Positions 57,544-64,000 of a stretch of 64,000 bases of DNA are shown here, in pieces (within the stretch, counting starts at the first letter, position 1; each line of letters opens with the position of its first letter). The notes below the pieces were generated by a model. That model made no database searches and had not been told where the DNA came from. It worked only from the letters and a program-made list of their open reading frames with translations. The position numbers and the translations under genes are program-made. The stretch is from Bradyrhizobium sp. Ghvi (lineage in GTDB: Bacteria; Pseudomonadota; Alphaproteobacteria; Rhizobiales; Xanthobacteraceae), in contig NZ_FOVU01000004.1 in assembly GCF_900115265.1 (NCBI RefSeq), positions 370,987 through 434,986 of the forward strand, in the 5' to 3' direction.

Positions 57544-58002
57544 TTGGTCAAATCGCCTGAAAAAACAGCCCCAAAACAACGGGGCAGGCGTTTCCTTCCC
57601 GGCCAATCCGGCAATCCGAGTGGCCGACCTAAGGGAGCCAGGAACGCGACGACGCTCGCGGTCGAGGCATTGCTTGATGGTGAGGCGCAGACACTGACCC
57701 GGAAGGCCATTGAGCTGGCCAAAGATGGTGATCTAACCGCCCTCCGGCTTTGTCTAGAGCGCATCTGTCCGCCGCGCAAAGACCGGCCCGTGCCATTTGC
57801 GTCGCCTGCGATCAGCACCGCAGCTGATGCCGTGAAGGCGGTTGCGGCGATCGTGCAGGCCGTAGGGGCCGGTGAGCTGACGCCTTCCGAGGCCGGGGAG
57901 TTGACGAAGATCGTCGAGGGCTACGCACGGATCCTCGAAGTCGCAGACCACGAGGAGCGGCTCAAGAAACTAGAAGGACTCCAATCGGAGCGGTTGCGGT
58001 AA
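57544..58002 (+). CDS. DUF5681-type protein
   Basis: A 152-residue basic protein with the DUF5681 signature RGRRFLPGQSGNPSGRPKGA near the start, then ARNATTLAVEALLDGEAQTL and a helical C-terminus. DUF5681 genes are frequent in prophages, often near terminase genes. The TTG start at 57544 gives MVKSPEKT; no ATG is closer. The next gene starts at its stop codon (TAATG). Confidence 0.85.
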   Translation: MVKSPEKTAPKQRGRRFLPGQSGNPSGRPKGARNATTLAVEALLDGEAQTLTRKAIELAKDGDLTALRLCLERICPPRKDRPVPFASPAISTAADAVKAVAAIVQAVGAGELTPSEAGELTKIVEGYARILEVADHEERLKKLEGLQSERLR

Positions 58003-58241
58003 TGGGCGGTCACGACAGGCGTTTAGCCAAGCTGGAGGGTGCCTTGAACATCCCACCCAAGGCTTCGGAAGATGAGTGCTTAGTAGCCGAAGTGGTTCTC
58101 GGTTGTGAAAGAGCGGAGGTCGTTCGGAAGGGCGGCTTTGAGGCTCTCTCAGCCGATGAGCAAGAAGCTCTGCTCACTGCAATCCAAGCTGAACTTGCGC
58201 GCCGATATGACACGGGAGAGCAAATTGGCATCACACCGTAG
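58002..58241 (+). CDS. Small helical protein after the DUF5681 gene
   Basis: A 79-residue acidic helical protein that starts GGHDRRLAKLEGALNIPPKA. ATG 58002 overlaps the previous stop. RRLxxLE near the N-terminus recurs in the next gene, so the two may be distant copies. No family. Confidence 0.65.
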   Translation: MGGHDRRLAKLEGALNIPPKASEDECLVAEVVLGCERAEVVRKGGFEALSADEQEALLTAIQAELARRYDTGEQIGITP

Positions 58242-58449
58242 GCGGCTGGAGAACCTGGAGGCGACGTTGGCGACAGAGGGGCGGCCATTCCCGCTTTGGG
58301 GCATGGCAGGTGAGGACTCCGGCTCAGATCTGCGGTTTAAAACAGAGCTGGAATTGAACGCCGATATCCGGCTGGCACTGGCTGCGGGGGCGATGTGGTC
58401 TCTCGATAGGCCCATTGTCGTCGTCTGGAAATTGCCCCGCGATCACTGA
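58207..58449 (+). CDS. Small protein overlapping the previous gene
   Basis: An 80-residue product that starts MTRESKLASHRRRLENLEAT and ends with RPIVVVWKLPRDH. ATG 58207 overlaps the 58002 gene by 35 nt in a different frame. The N-terminal RRLENLEATL resembles the start of the previous product. Function unknown. Confidence 0.6.
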   Translation: MTRESKLASHRRRLENLEATLATEGRPFPLWGMAGEDSGSDLRFKTELELNADIRLALAAGAMWSLDRPIVVVWKLPRDH

Positions 58450-58668
58450 GAGCAGTGGCGGAACAGACAGGCCACGCTCCCCTTGCACTCCATCCCCGGT
58501 TGCGCTTTCATGCGTCGTTCACGGGGCTGAATGCGAGCTGTTGATCACCATAGGTGCGCTTTTGCTACTGACCGATGGTGCGGGCTCCCGCCGCCGCCGG
58601 TGCGTTGTCGATCAGCGCCCACCGGCTTTGGGACGGTTCAGACTGTGTGTCAGTGACGTTCTAGAGCG

Positions 58669-58875
58669 ATGAGACGTGTCATGCGGGTTGTAAGAATAAT
58701 CGTTGGCGTGCTCTGTTTTGGAGTCGGCATTGCATTCGCGATGGGTGCAATCAATGCCCTGGTACATCCCGGCTACTTCCACAGCGACGTTGACGTTTGG
58801 ATGCCATCTATGTTTGGCGCGATCTTCTTGCTCAGCAGCTATCTGCTTGTCCGGCGAAGCACACCGAGGACATGA
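58669..58875 (+). CDS. Small two-helix membrane protein
   Basis: A 68-residue protein with two membrane segments (VVRIIVGVLCFGVGIAFAMG and MFGAIFLLSSYLLV) linked by a short loop with ALVHPGYFHSDVDVW. No family recognised. It lies in the cargo zone. ATG 58669. Confidence 0.6.
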   Translation: MRRVMRVVRIIVGVLCFGVGIAFAMGAINALVHPGYFHSDVDVWMPSMFGAIFLLSSYLLVRRSTPRT

Positions 58876-58887
58876 CCGATGGGTGGA

Positions 58888-58910
58888 GCTAGCCGATACT
58901 AACGGCTAGC
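58888..58910 (+). promoter_or_regulatory. Perfect 8-bp hairpin before the 58915 gene
   Basis: GCTAGCCG (58888-58895) and CGGCTAGC (58903-58910) with a 7-nt loop end four bases before the ATG. It covers the place of a Shine-Dalgarno, so it could hold translation of the following membrane protein low until melted or bound. Confidence 0.45.
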
Positions 58911-58914
58911 GAAG

Positions 58915-59736
58915 ATGGGGGATGAGGTGTCGTCAGAAAAGATAAGCCCGAGGGTGCCGGATGTCGTTTTCGGTGCTCTGCTTACGATTGCAGTCTTTTG
59001 CGTGGGAGTGGTTTCCATCACGGAATATCGTGTCCCGGGCATCAGAGGTGAAGAGTCGCAAGCTTTTGCATTGGCGTGGTGGCTGAAGGACGCAACCGGA
59101 TTTCTAACAATATTCCTGGTGCTAATTGGCTTCGGTCAAGCGCTGCTCTTCCTGTGGCAACTGATCTTGATGCGCAAGAGCCTCCAGGACGCACAGATTG
59201 CTGCATCATCTGCAGCCTCCGCAGCCTCCGCAGCGCAAAAACAAATCCAGCTTGCTTATAGACCATTTGTTGGGGTCGATCGAACGACAGTAAGTTCGAT
59301 ATCCCAGTCAAACAACAGTATTTCCGTCGAGATAAGGGTCTCCTTTAAGAATGTTGGGACGTTCCCGGCCCGTGGTCTCAAGGTCTACCCAAAGCTCGTC
59401 ATCGGCGGTCTACCGACGAGTGGTAAGGAAGCCGCAATCGCGATAGATGACGACTTTATCAATGAGACTCCTTCTTTCAGGAGATCCCTGATGGAAGGGG
59501 ATATGATATTGCCTCACGGCGCGACGTTTGACAGGCCGCTCAGAATGTGCGCTCCGCTTCGCGCTGACGGTCAAGCACGCGATGGGTGGATAATGATCGC
59601 TATCGCGTATTGGGGGCAGGAAAGGGAGGATGATGGAACTCCGAAGGCACATTTAGGCACGTTCGCTTACGAGTTGGTACAAGGACCGTCGCCGCGGTTG
59701 GTCCCGCTATATGGGATTAGCGCTGGTACGACCTGA
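58915..59736 (+). CDS. Membrane protein with cytoplasmic/periplasmic domain, unknown function
   Basis: A 273-residue protein with two membrane segments (VVFGALLTIAVFCVGVVSIT and FLTIFLVLIGFGQALLFLWQ), a short coiled coil (ALLFLWQLILMRKSLQDAQI, AASSAASAASAAQKQIQLAY) and a ~140-residue beta-rich domain. It resembles a layout common in mobile-element membrane proteins, but no family is named. It lies 39 nt after the small membrane gene, with a hairpin before its start. Confidence 0.65.
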   Translation: MGDEVSSEKISPRVPDVVFGALLTIAVFCVGVVSITEYRVPGIRGEESQAFALAWWLKDATGFLTIFLVLIGFGQALLFLWQLILMRKSLQDAQIAASSAASAASAAQKQIQLAYRPFVGVDRTTVSSISQSNNSISVEIRVSFKNVGTFPARGLKVYPKLVIGGLPTSGKEAAIAIDDDFINETPSFRRSLMEGDMILPHGATFDRPLRMCAPLRADGQARDGWIMIAIAYWGQEREDDGTPKAHLGTFAYELVQGPSPRLVPLYGISAGTT

Positions 59737-59769
59737 TCGAAAGCGACCGTCCTGTTATTGGAGAGTTCG

Positions 59770-60480
59770 ATGCGACATGAGATTTTGACTGTTGACACAA
59801 CTAGTAAGGGCGTTGCTTCATCAGCGAAGCGAAGTATTTGGACCACTTCCGCTTTAGTGATCGCGTTGGGATGGCTGAATGAGGCTTATCTACACGTCCC
59901 TTTGCTGGCGTTAGCAGATATACAGGCCAGCTTGGCAAATTGGATCGAGCCAATTTTGCTAGCGCTTGCTGCCGGTCTCTTTCTTATAGCGTCCCGTGCA
60001 GCGAGCATCGGAGGAGGTAGCGACGCTCGCTACTGGGCCGGTCTCTCCATCCTTTTTACTTTGTTGTCTCTGGACGAAGCCAGTAATCTGCACGAACTGA
60101 TCCTGAAGCCGCTCCGGTCAGCTGTTGGCGCCGAGCCTGTTCTTGTTTGGATGTCGCCAGCCTTCGTTGGGGTTCTCGCGGCGGCAGTATACTTCGCTCC
60201 TTTGCTAAAGCACTTACCCGTCAAATTTGCGCGTCGATTTGCTTTGAGCGCTCTCGTTTTCGTGGGTGGCTGTATTGTCGTCGAAGCGATATCTCAATAT
60301 ATCGCCGTACATGAGGGAGTAGCCTCCTTAGGCTATCGAACGAGCGCGTGCGTCGAAGAAACGCTCGAAATAGTTGGCGCGACTATGCTCTGTAGCTATT
60401 TGATCGACTATCTTCAAACCCGCTGGCACACCATTGTCGTGCAAAAGGCATACCCGAAATGCCTTAAGCGCCTTGGCTAA
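59770..60480 (+). CDS. Multi-pass membrane protein, unknown function
   Basis: A 236-residue protein with about six hydrophobic segments (IWTTSALVIALGWLNEAYLH, WIEPILLALAAGLFLIAS, GLSILFTLLSLDEASNLHEL, VLVWMSPAFVGVLAAAVYFA, FALSALVFVGGCIVVEAISQ). The acidic/His motif LDEASNLHE sits in a membrane helix and may form a metal or proton site. ATG 59770 with ggagag. Family not recognised. Confidence 0.65.
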   Translation: MRHEILTVDTTSKGVASSAKRSIWTTSALVIALGWLNEAYLHVPLLALADIQASLANWIEPILLALAAGLFLIASRAASIGGGSDARYWAGLSILFTLLSLDEASNLHELILKPLRSAVGAEPVLVWMSPAFVGVLAAAVYFAPLLKHLPVKFARRFALSALVFVGGCIVVEAISQYIAVHEGVASLGYRTSACVEETLEIVGATMLCSYLIDYLQTRWHTIVVQKAYPKCLKRLG

Positions 60481-60510
60481 AATGTGAAGGACCGGGGCTT
60501 CTATAATCGC

Positions 60511-60804
60511 TCAGCGCGCGAGAAACCTAGTTTCTCGACCAACCAAAGCACAGTCGATACCGCCCCCAATGCCACTGGGCGGTTTGATGAGGAGCGTGGT
60601 TTTTGTGGCGGCTTCAATCAAATTTGAGGCGGCCTTACATGCCTCATCACCGCTCAGTTCAGCAATGCTCGGCTTTCCAAGTACAATGTCGTGACTGCCG
60701 TCTAGAAATTGCCGGCCCACTCCATTGAGCACGTTCCTCGCGAAATACTCGTTTTCGCCGAATGGCAGGGTGTCTGGACGATCGTCGCGGTCGAACTGCC
60801 GCAT
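60511..60804 (-). CDS. Possible small protein
   Basis: A 97-residue frame: MRQFDRDDRPDTLPFGENEY, then FLDGSHDIVLGKPSIAELSG and ATKTTLLIKPPSGIGGGIDC. It could be a small soluble protein. The upstream Shine-Dalgarno is not well placed, so support is weak. Confidence 0.4.
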   Translation of the reverse strand: MRQFDRDDRPDTLPFGENEYFARNVLNGVGRQFLDGSHDIVLGKPSIAELSGDEACKAASNLIEAATKTTLLIKPPSGIGGGIDCALVGRETRFLAR

Positions 60805-61050
60805 TGGCACCGGCTGGTGTCTCCCCTCGTGATCCTGAATATTTCGCGCACATTCTGACGGGGGGACTCCACCGGCCAAATCCGGTTTCCCCGAAACTGG
60901 AATGGCGGGAGAACCTGAAGCTTCTCGGAGGTCGCCGGGCGGGTGGGGCGGGGACAAGAGCGGGTGACAGCGAAGTCCCGGCCGGTCCTCACGCCAGCAT
61001 CGATTTCACCGACGATGCGGAGAATGTAGCTCCGTTTTCATTGAACCAGT

Positions 61051-62070
61051 TTATCCGTCGGTGTGCTTAACCTCGGCGTGCCTGTCCCCGCCTACGATGA
61101 GCGTGCGCTCTTTGGGGCGGTACTCGGTCAGAAGATTTTCGTGCGTATCACCAAGGAACTTCTCGATGCTGCTTAGGGCAGCGATCATTTTCGTTAGCAC
61201 CTCTTCGTAGACTGGCGCATACATTTCTTCCGGCCTTCCCATGAAATGAATGAACATGTGAAGCTGATCGAAAAAGATGAGAAACTCTTCATCCTTATTG
61301 TACTTGCTGCAAAACTTTCCAAAGCCGATCGGACTCGCGAGATCCCCCTCGGTTTCAATCATCCATTCTCCGATGGCCTCGATATAGTTGTACCAAAGCG
61401 CGGTGCTCTCGCTTGCAGCCACCTTGTAGGCGTCAAATCTCTCGAACAAGCCTGAGATGAATTTGCTTCCCCTTGCCACCACCTGGGCGCGCAGCACTGC
61501 CGTCTGATAGATTTTCATCCAGGCGGAGAAGGCGGCGATCTTGTAAGCGGTGATCATGCAGAAATACCCGGTCTTGACGAACCACTCCGGCTTTCTCTGG
61601 AAGTCGTAGCTGGGTATCTTGGTGAGTGACTTTCGCATCTCATAGGCGGGTTCGCCTCCCTCTGCGAGGGTGGTTCTTATCGCCTCAAGATGCCGTCTGA
61701 GTTCGTAGCAGGAAAGCCAAAGGCCAGTCGCCATGACTTTCCGGTATCGTCTTCGCTGCAGCCATGGCTCGAGAAAATACCGAAGCCCTCCGCCGGCTCC
61801 CAAAAGGGCCCCCAGCAGCAACAGCAATTGACCACCGACGGTGATGTACTGATCGCCGTTAGACTTGTTACTCGCTTGTGCGAGAGCCGGAGCGATTTCA
61901 ACCGCGGAGACAGCCGCGCCGAACGCGGCGCAACACGCCGCGCGCTTGATGCTCAGAAGGCACCAAGATAACTCTGGTTGTTCAATCCAGCTCGACGTGT
62001 TCGGCGATCTCGGGGCGAGCTGCCTCTGAATTTGCGCAAACAAGCGCTCTAGCTCACGGAAAGCTGGCAT
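61051..62070 (-). CDS. Membrane protein with long helical cytoplasmic domain, unknown function
   Basis: A 339-residue protein. Two membrane segments lie at about residues 42-62 (AACCAAFGAAVSAVEIAPAL, part of a signal-like stretch) and 77-95 (VGGQLLLLLGALLGAGGGLR), followed by a helical domain of ~230 residues with aromatic-rich helices (FVKTGYFCMITAYKIAAFSA). It is not recognised; it may be a defence- or host-interaction cargo gene. ATG 62070 has modest support. Confidence 0.65.
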   Translation of the reverse strand: MPAFRELERLFAQIQRQLAPRSPNTSSWIEQPELSWCLLSIKRAACCAAFGAAVSAVEIAPALAQASNKSNGDQYITVGGQLLLLLGALLGAGGGLRYFLEPWLQRRRYRKVMATGLWLSCYELRRHLEAIRTTLAEGGEPAYEMRKSLTKIPSYDFQRKPEWFVKTGYFCMITAYKIAAFSAWMKIYQTAVLRAQVVARGSKFISGLFERFDAYKVAASESTALWYNYIEAIGEWMIETEGDLASPIGFGKFCSKYNKDEEFLIFFDQLHMFIHFMGRPEEMYAPVYEEVLTKMIAALSSIEKFLGDTHENLLTEYRPKERTLIVGGDRHAEVKHTDG

Positions 62071-62251
62071 GCCGCGATTCCCCGCTGACCCACGATTTCA
62101 GCCGAAACGGGCGCGCAAAGGCAATGCCCTTGGTATTTCCCGCTCTTCTTTGCTGACGGCAGTGGTCCGAAAGGGCCGGTGATCCATTTTTTGCCTGGCT
62201 CGATTCTGCGAGGGACCGGTTGCAAGTAATCAGGGGCCGTTAAGCTAGCTC

Positions 62252-62989
62252 TCACGGCGTGAATGACGGCTTCAGACCACGGTATTTGGACCACCACTCG
62301 TGCACGGCACTCAGATAGTGAGCGCGAGCCGCCAATAGCTTCAGATCTTTGCCCTCTGGCTGCGATACTAGAATAAGCGCAGCATGGCTAAACCGCAGGG
62401 CTATTTCATATAACCACGCCGTCAGCTTTCGATCGTCATAGAACGGACCGACGATAGCTAGGTTAGACGGTCCCGTTGTTGTCAGCAAAATACCTGGGTA
62501 CGAGGCATGTGACGCCGCCTCAGAAATCAGATCATACACTCTTTTTCGCTCTCCGATCGTAGAACCGTCCCGAAGGTCAAGCGCATTACGGATTACGCCG
62601 GGTCCAAAATGAGAGATGCGTTTTTTCTTGTCCGCACGTTTCCACTCATCGATTTTGGATGGATAGGTCGAAAGGTAGTCCACGAGGAAGTACGTCTCGA
62701 TCACGTCCCGAACCAGGTGAAAGGCGTGCTGATAGTATCCGCTCAACGCAAGCTTTATTGACCCGCCGGCCGCGTTGAATAGGCGGATCCCGAGATACTG
62801 GAGCGTCAGCTCGTTTTCGCTTCCGTGCATATGATCATGGCTGAATGCATAAGTAACATCCATCGCCTCCGCCAGCATACTCCAGTGATCACATAACCCA
62901 CTGTCTGAATGAATCGCGGAGACGCTTTTTGTTCGGATATCCTCTTCATGGCCATGCAAGGACGTCAGGTTGTCTGCGGCCTTGCGCAT
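62252..62989 (-). CDS. Helical soluble protein of unknown function
   Basis: A 245-residue mainly helical protein. AFSHDHMHGSENELTLQYLG and GYYQHAFHLVRDVIETYFLV, then YEIALRFSHAALILVSQPEG give a bundle with many His and Asp. This is somewhat like DUF5677/HEPN-type helical proteins, but the family is not certain. ATG 62989 with ggag at nine bases is favoured over TTG 62995. It is in the cargo zone of the element. Confidence 0.6.
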   Translation of the reverse strand: MRKAADNLTSLHGHEEDIRTKSVSAIHSDSGLCDHWSMLAEAMDVTYAFSHDHMHGSENELTLQYLGIRLFNAAGGSIKLALSGYYQHAFHLVRDVIETYFLVDYLSTYPSKIDEWKRADKKKRISHFGPGVIRNALDLRDGSTIGERKRVYDLISEAASHASYPGILLTTTGPSNLAIVGPFYDDRKLTAWLYEIALRFSHAALILVSQPEGKDLKLLAARAHYLSAVHEWWSKYRGLKPSFTP

Positions 62990-63043
62990 GTCCAAAAGCT
63001 CCGTACTCGCCTCAATCCCAGTTTCGCCTTCATGCGAAGTACT

Positions 63044-63553
63044 TCACTGCTTTGCCGCCTCTGCTGGTTGTTGTAGCGGAGCGGCAGCTACGGGCGTCTG
63101 GGGTCGAGGCTTTGCCTTCGCTCGGGGTGCAGGTGGTGGTGCAGGGGGAGTAGGCGGCTCCGGCTCGACAGCCGCGGCTGTCTCGTTACCAGGCTTGCCT
63201 TGGAATTGAATGTTGCATTTTTTGACAATGGACGCCTGCTCGATGGCCGCCAGCTGTCCTTTCATCTGCGCAAGCTCAGCGGCCGTCTGCTTGTCGCCTC
63301 CGACGAGAAACGCTGCTGGCCAGAAAATCACGACGGCAGCTGTCGTAGCGACGACGTCCTTTGTACGCTGGCTGTCCTGGGCGCCGGACAGTGCTGCTGC
63401 GCGAGCAGAAACCCCTTGAGCTTCCATTGCGAGCTGCTGGCAGTTGTAGTTCTGATACATCACCGGCGAAACATAGGCCGCGGTTATATCGGATGATGAT
63501 GACGCGCAGCCCGCCAGCGCGGCTCCGAACGCGAGTATTCCCAGATTGCGCAT
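63044..63553 (-). CDS. Lipoprotein with Pro/Ala-rich tail
   Basis: A 169-residue protein. The lipobox LAGCASS (Cys at about residue 16) with a hydrophobic signal MRNLGILAFGAALA marks a lipoprotein. A helical region with LAMEAQGVSARAAALSGAQD and a membrane-like TAAVVIFWPAAFLVGG follows, then the tail PEPPTPPAPPPAPRAKAKPR. The region resembles Bradyrhizobium lipoproteins found near tail or prophage genes. ATG 63553 is favoured over the long upstream frame. Confidence 0.75.
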   Translation of the reverse strand: MRNLGILAFGAALAGCASSSSDITAAYVSPVMYQNYNCQQLAMEAQGVSARAAALSGAQDSQRTKDVVATTAAVVIFWPAAFLVGGDKQTAAELAQMKGQLAAIEQASIVKKCNIQFQGKPGNETAAAVEPEPPTPPAPPPAPRAKAKPRPQTPVAAAPLQQPAEAAKQ

Positions 63554-63882
63554 ATTTTGATCCCCCAGCCGGGAATGATCCAAGCGCAACCAGCGCGCGT
63601 GTGCAATAGAAACGCAATGCAGCAAGGTAGGGTAGCACCATTCAACTTTTGGCTTAGAGGGATTCAGTCGATCCGAAGCGCTGGTGGCTCCATAGGAGGC
63701 CGTGACAACGGGGGCGCGAACTATGGCCATGACGCGTGCTCACTGGTGAACGCATAGAATCACGATAAGCAGGGTCTCTGAGGTCTCTTCGATGGGTCAA
63801 CGACAAATTCTTCGCCGCCTTCACATCGTGGCGCTCGCGCTCTCAGGGCCCGCGTCATAAGCGAAGCCAAGCGGACGGCGAG
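63554..63882. other. 329-nt spacer with no convincing gene
   Basis: Neither strand shows a gene with clear coding character or Shine-Dalgarno. It lies between the lipoprotein start and the stop of a gene entering from the right. Confidence 0.5.
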
Positions 63883-64000
63883 CTATTCTACTTTTCTGAT
63901 TTTCTTTTCGAGGTGCCCGTTTTTTTGGTCATGAACCAGCTGGCTTAGCGACGTCTCATTGAGATGCTGGAGCACTTCAGCCAACTTTGCTGTCTCCGGG
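63883..64000 (-). CDS. C-terminal end of a gene cut by the window
   Basis: The minus-strand frame from 64000 to TAG at 63883-63885 is open and reads ETAKLAEVLQHLNETSLSQ, then VHDQKNGHLEKKIRKVE. It is helical and basic at the end. Only 38 residues are visible; function cannot be judged. Confidence 0.6.
   Translation of the reverse strand, partial: PETAKLAEVLQHLNETSLSQLVHDQKNGHLEKKIRKVE

Larger units (their letters stand above)
46398..64000. mobile_element. tRNA-Arg integrative element, left part (prophage- or satellite-like)
   Basis: This region holds a tyrosine integrase next to the tRNA, two excisionase-like proteins, a prim-pol primase, a winged-helix protein, a serine recombinase, a tail-collar fibre, a virion-type protein, a DUF5681 protein and unknown membrane proteins. 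By eye it is less GC-rich and it lacks the palindromic repeats of the chromosome to its left. No terminase, portal or capsid gene was recognised. The right end is outside the window. Confidence 0.82.

Overview
The window looks like chromosome of a Bradyrhizobium-type alphaproteobacterium. Pointers are the GC-rich coding sequence, the order secY-adk-rpsM-rpsK-rpoA-rplQ, an ATP12-type F1 assembly chaperone, a single-chain indolepyruvate:ferredoxin oxidoreductase, a GCG_CRPN-type small secreted protein, a GrlR-like protein, and several families of palindromic intergenic repeats of the kind scattered through Bradyrhizobium and Rhodopseudomonas chromosomes. The species cannot be named from this alone.

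Layout. (1) 1-5814: end of the spc operon and the alpha operon. secY is cut by the window edge, followed by a second, divergent SecY-like gene, adk with a long histone-H1-like tail, rpsM, rpsK, rpoA, rplQ and a clear terminator. (2) 5.9-24.4 kb: housekeeping and envelope genes: an SDR, a DUF1330 protein, a ClC channel/antiporter, a divergent oxidoreductase/HxlR pair, an OprP-like porin, a Do/DegQ protease overlapping rarA, an RluC-type pseudouridine synthase, an ATP12 chaperone, an orphan FliK-like/FlhB-C-terminus-like pair, an acyl-CoA carboxylase beta subunit, a GST and small secreted proteins. (3) 24.5-30.7 kb: a hydrolase, an ArsR regulator beside a palindromic operator, a NIPSNAP/ABM pair, a PEP-mutase-family enzyme, a TRIC-family channel and a tri-haem cytochrome c. 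(4) 31-40.4 kb: a large oxidoreductase, then a same-strand gene run that supplies the enoyl-CoA hydratase, 3-hydroxyacyl-CoA dehydrogenase and thiolase steps, with a DUF35 partner, a DHDPS-family aldolase and a NUDT19-like Nudix hydrolase. (5) 40.6-46.2 kb: a PAS-type hybrid-less histidine kinase and small envelope proteins.

(6) 46.3 kb to the window end: an integrative element inserted at tRNA-Arg(TCG). Its left end has a minus-strand run of five genes whose starts and stops overlap by 4 nt (unknown, winged-helix, prim-pol primase, AlpA-like, tyrosine integrase). Upstream come another excisionase-like gene, an unknown gene and a serine recombinase whose promoter sits in an 18-bp inverted repeat. 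A short phage structural module follows (a tail-collar fibre with a Sec-type signal peptide and a 623-residue virion-type protein), then a DUF5681 protein, and then a cargo zone of unrecognised membrane proteins and a lipoprotein. By eye the element is less GC-rich than the chromosome and lacks the palindromic repeats. No terminase, portal, capsid or second att copy was seen, so the element continues past the window, or is a phage satellite or remnant.

Start codons were chosen from Shine-Dalgarno spacing, overlaps and family length. Family assignments come from motifs recognised by eye, with no database search. Regions over 300 nt without a convincing gene are 11587-11901, 34486-34840, 53048-53561 and 63554-63882; each has its own entry.
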